From Dipetalonema caudispina (taxonomy: Eukaryota > Nematoda > Chromadorea > Rhabditida > Onchocercidae), in the NCBI GenBank assembly GCA_013365325.1, contig JABVXV010000065.1:62001-126000 (forward strand): a stretch of DNA of 64,000 nucleotides, read 5' to 3'. Shown one piece after another: positions 60,624-64,000 of this stretch; position 1 is the first letter of the stretch; each line of letters begins with the position of its first letter. Under the pieces are notes generated by a model. It was not told the DNA's origin. It saw only the letters and a program-made list of their open reading frames with translations, and ran no database searches. A program made the position numbers and the translations under genes.

Positions 60624-63019
60624 ATGGTAACCGATTATCGTCAAGAGATGCCACCACCAGGTGGATATGGCAAATTTAATTGGTCGAGAACCTATCCAAA
60701 AATTCTTTGGAAACGTAATGTTATCCTTGAATTTTATTCATTTAAATTTTATATTCATTCATCTTTCTTCAATATATGGTTATTGTCAATTTTCAGTCTG
60801 GAATAACTTTTTTCATATTTCACTATACCGATCAAACAGAGTAGAGAATTTGTTCTATTACTCATTTGAATAAACTAGTAACTTTTCTGAAGTACTTAAG
60901 AGTTCCAGATTTCCTTTTAAATTTCAGTGTACCGTGATGTCAATCGTCAATGTTAATTTTTTAGATAACTGTAAAGTGAAGTACTTAGTAGCGATGCAAT
61001 AGAGGAGAATTGAAGAGTTATCTTGAAGATCCATCAATTAATGATAAGATAAAACATTTTGTTGAAAATGAAAAGTGAATTGTGGAAAGGATTGTGCGCT
61101 GGTGCTAATGCTACATTTTTCCATTCTTATTTTCGCTATTGTAGCTAAATTGATGGTAGTTGGCAGTTAAAAAGTTTTGCAAAAGTTGGAAAGGGAAGGT
61201 ATTATGAAAGTTTTGGAAGGACAGAAAATTCGCAGTTTCATTAATTCTAATTTTTTCAGCTGAAAAGTTACTGGGTGTTGTTATTTTCTTATTTGGATAT
61301 GGTCTTTTCCAAGCTCGAGCTCTTAAACGATCCATCCTGTAAGTTCTGTCTTCTCATGTAGTTCATTTGCTAGCTGTTTGGTCACTGGTACGGAGTTACT
61401 GTTTAAGAAATTTTGATTGATATCTTCATTAGTTAGAATTCTAATTGGACAAGATAACGAAATATCCACTTTCTAGTGTCAAGAGAAGAAACTGTTAGAT
61501 TTTCGATCGAAGTACTCTAGGGTAGTATATTCGGATAACATGTAGCACCACTGAATTGTTTCGTTGTGTAATTTCTTTAAGTAAAGTGGATTTTTTTCCC
61601 TTCTCAAACAAAATGTTCAGATGTTCTACTTTAATGAAAACTGTATTAAAATGAGCCATATATTTATGTGTTACAGCACGGAAAGATTTGAAGATAAGGA
61701 TTTATACATTGCGATGACGCCATTTCTATATGCTGAAAGAGATCGAAGGTTTTTTTTTTTTTTAATTTTCTTTCTGTTCAGTGCAGTGTTAACACTGGTT
61801 AATTATCCAGAACTTAATTGGAATATGGGTTCAGTGAGATAATTTTCTTAAAACCCTGTGTGAAATCCTCTTCGATGTGCTTGTGCAATTATCAAGTGAT
61901 TTGCTTTATCAGTACGCACCCAATCAATATCGTATGTATATATCCTAAAAAGATATGATCAAACTACGCCGTCTAACTCACGTTATGATGGAACTGTTGG
62001 TAATCCAGAAATTTCAGCCATGATCTCTTTTACAAAGATGTGGAAGACTGCAACAGAGTGGCTAAGACTTCTTCTTTCCTCTTATAGGTATTAGCATGTC
62101 TTAATTAGTTACGGCATTTTTCTGATATATGTGGCAGGTAAGAAGTGCATACTGCAGCCTTGTAATTTGAGTTATCTGTTTACCACTTTCATAAGCAGTC
62201 TCGAAATGTATTTTTGAAGATGAAGAGGTGAAACGCTGAGTTTTAAGATTTTTGGGCACTTCGTCATATTTCCCTCATCTACTGGACTAACTCGGTAACG
62301 ACTGTAAAATTTGTTTTGATATTCTTCTGATAACCAAATTTTGCAGGTGGCTCAAACTTCTGAAACAAAATCGCGACAATGAAATAAAACTGGCTGAAAT
62401 TAGTGATGATAAGGCATGGAGAGTTGGAACGTGGTACGGCGAACCTGTATATTTCACATTGCAGGATCGTTGGTGGGATCCATCACCTATTGTAGGTCTT
62501 TTCGGTAGAAAAGCTAAAATTCACTTTTATTGATCACAAACACGGCAACATCTACCCGTTGGCAATTTTTTTTTTTTTTTTTTGATATCCTTATTTGATA
62601 TACTTCCTTAACTGCTATTTCAAGACCTGAAATTAATAAGATTTGACACTTTTACTTGATGAGCAGATAGATTTTGAATGAACTACACTTCTTCTATTTA
62701 TATGTAGCGGTTCCATTAGTTTGCCTTGTGTTATAAATTATACTAGTATTAGAACCAAAGTTAGGCCAATCGGAAGTACGAACACATAATCTCTTCCTTT
62801 TTTATTTATCCAGTTCAAAAGATTCGCATTTCCATCAGCGATGTTAATCTTCTTTCGATTACGAACAATGTAACCTGAGGCGTTAGGTACCATTTTTTAT
62901 GTTTAAGATTTTAAAAAAAGTAGGTGAAATCGTTTTATTTGCAGGAGGCTTATGCTCATTCTCCGAAAAAGGATGTCTACAAAGATGTTGAATTTATTCA
63001 TCGTGCAGATCACGTTTAA
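60624..63019 (+). CDS. NDUFA13: NADH dehydrogenase (complex I) subunit NDUFA13 / GRIM-19
   Basis: Five exons: 60624-60714, 61260-61338, 61677-61748, 62347-62491 and 62945-63019. Total 462 nt, 153 aa; human 144 aa. The N-terminus has the diagnostic Q-E-M-P-P-P-G-G-Y-G-K-F-N-W (human Q-D-M-P-P-P-G-G-Y-G-P-I-D-Y). Exon 2 encodes the single membrane helix (L-L-G-V-V-I-F-L-F-G-Y-G-L-F), followed by R-F-E-D-K-D...P-F-L-Y-A-E-R-D-R-R-W-L and then W-R-V-G...V-Y-F-T-L-Q-D-R-W. NDUFA13 is a supernumerary subunit of mitochondrial complex I, anchored in the inner membrane. AATAAA at 63169-63174 is a plausible polyadenylation signal. Confidence 0.96.
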
Positions 63020-64000
63020 TGACGAAAGATGGTAGAGATTTTAGACATGCTGGAGTATGTAGTATGTAACGAATTCTCTCCATCGTCTTTTATTTCTATA
63101 AATTAGCTTCGTCATTATTAGCCAGCAATTGTAAATACTTCGTATTTTCATGAGTGTTTGCACAAGTAAATAAAAAACCCAGGCCGACTGGACTTTGCTT
63201 CAATCTATAAATGAATGTTTGCCAGGTGAATATTAATATGGATCTTAAATTCTAGTTCTGCAATTGGTGTGCTTCTACATTAAGCTAATATGCATCACTA
63301 TTTAGATGTATGTGCGGTTTTTTAATATCGTGAGCTGTTCGGGTAGAGCTTATGCATATCTTTATGCGACATAGACCCAGTGTGGGGGTTTTATGGGATA
63401 ATTTTGATGACGATGCTTCTGGAATCTGTAATACTTTACTCTGTTATGGTTGATTATTTAATATTAGAATAGAGTTTTGAAGTTGTGATTAAATTTTGCG
63501 GACTGCAAAAGATTAACTGTTTTAAGTAATGCTTTAATAAAACACTGTTCGAAAATGAAACACTGCAATATCAATTGGATATGGGATTAAATGAACTTTG
63601 TTTAACTATTCTGGAAGAGTTTATGCCTTATCTATTAAATATGTAACTTTTTCTCCATCTTTCTGTGTGAAATAGGACATAACATCAATATACACTACCT
63701 CAGTTATAAGAAAACAAGTGACATTTCGATAACTTTGGCGAGAACAATCACAGGCAACCGCTTTATAAAAGTGTTGAACTCTGTGGTACAATCAAAAAAT
63801 GATACGCCTTAAAATCTCTTTTATCACTGACGAAGGACAAATAAGAAATGCCATGTGACTCGAATATTTTTGAAATCTATCAACATGGCATCATTCCTCA
63901 CTAAGGTCAGATGGGATTTTATTGAAAAATATCTTCATTTTGGTACGGATGCCTATGAGTGTGAATTAGTGCACCTTGAGAACGAAGAGTGAAATACAAA
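63020..64000. other. 3' flank of NDUFA13 to window end
   Basis: About 980 bp with the NDUFA13 polyadenylation signal at its left end. A 35-aa frame at 63885-63992 (starting M-A-S-F-L-T-K) is near the window edge and could be a first exon, but nothing confirms it. Nothing else is recognisable. Confidence 0.5.

Noticed and set aside
63885..63992. 35-aa frame starting M-A-S-F-L-T-K at the window edge
   Set aside because: Too short and unsupported. It may be a first exon of a gene outside the window but cannot be shown.

Overview
The window is AT-rich eukaryotic DNA, most probably from a parasitic clade III (spirurid/filarial-type) nematode. Coding exons are short and flanked by GT...TTTTCAG introns of about 70-900 bp. 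Several genes have a strong splice acceptor just upstream of the ATG, as expected for spliced-leader trans-splicing. The proteome is animal and nematode-like. Poly-T/poly-A tracts and microsatellites are very frequent. The species assignment is inference. No tRNA, rRNA, CRISPR or bacterial feature was seen.

Layout (+ unless stated): 1-170 3' terminal exon of an unidentified gene; 2888-7404 TMEM39 (552 aa); 8355-15983 a POT1 telomere protein (754 aa, 18 exons); 16829-19423 minus, secreted cathepsin L-like protease (372 aa); 22228-23409 Gemin6 (185 aa); 23947-29119 a nuclear-type protein with an internal duplication and a FLYWCH-like zinc module (671 aa); 32497-37945 PNISR, an SR-like splicing cofactor (about 648 aa); 42660-46110 an ER-type membrane protein with two thioredoxin folds (368 aa); 49495-57832 minus, WDR11 (1004 aa, 20 exons); 58504-59599 minus, ribosomal protein S19 (150 aa); 60624-63019 NDUFA13/GRIM-19 (153 aa). 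Except for PNISR exon 3, whose donor is ambiguous, all exon joins were reconstructed by hand with GT-AG (one GC-AG) boundaries and consistent phase, so each model reads through without a stop.

The genes are mostly housekeeping: telomere protection, snRNP assembly (Gemin6), splicing (PNISR), secretion and trafficking (TMEM39, WDR11, thioredoxin-like protein), translation (RPS19) and respiration (NDUFA13). Gemin6 with the FLYWCH-like gene, and RPS19 with WDR11, lie head-to-tail within about 0.7 kb and are candidate two-gene operons. RPS19 and NDUFA13 are divergent over a shared 1-kb upstream region.

The most interesting items are: the POT1 that keeps OB1, OB2 and a C-terminal zinc-ribbon OB region in one polypeptide (C. 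elegans spreads these over single-OB proteins), with a GC-AG intron inside a lineage-specific helical segment; the FLYWCH-like gene with a duplicated helix-plus-strand unit; paired CACGTG boxes before PNISR; a cluster of three TTACGT(A/G)A palindromic bZIP-type sites; and several structured intergenic repeats (a 24-bp-arm palindrome and 40-, 81- and 136-bp tandem repeats).
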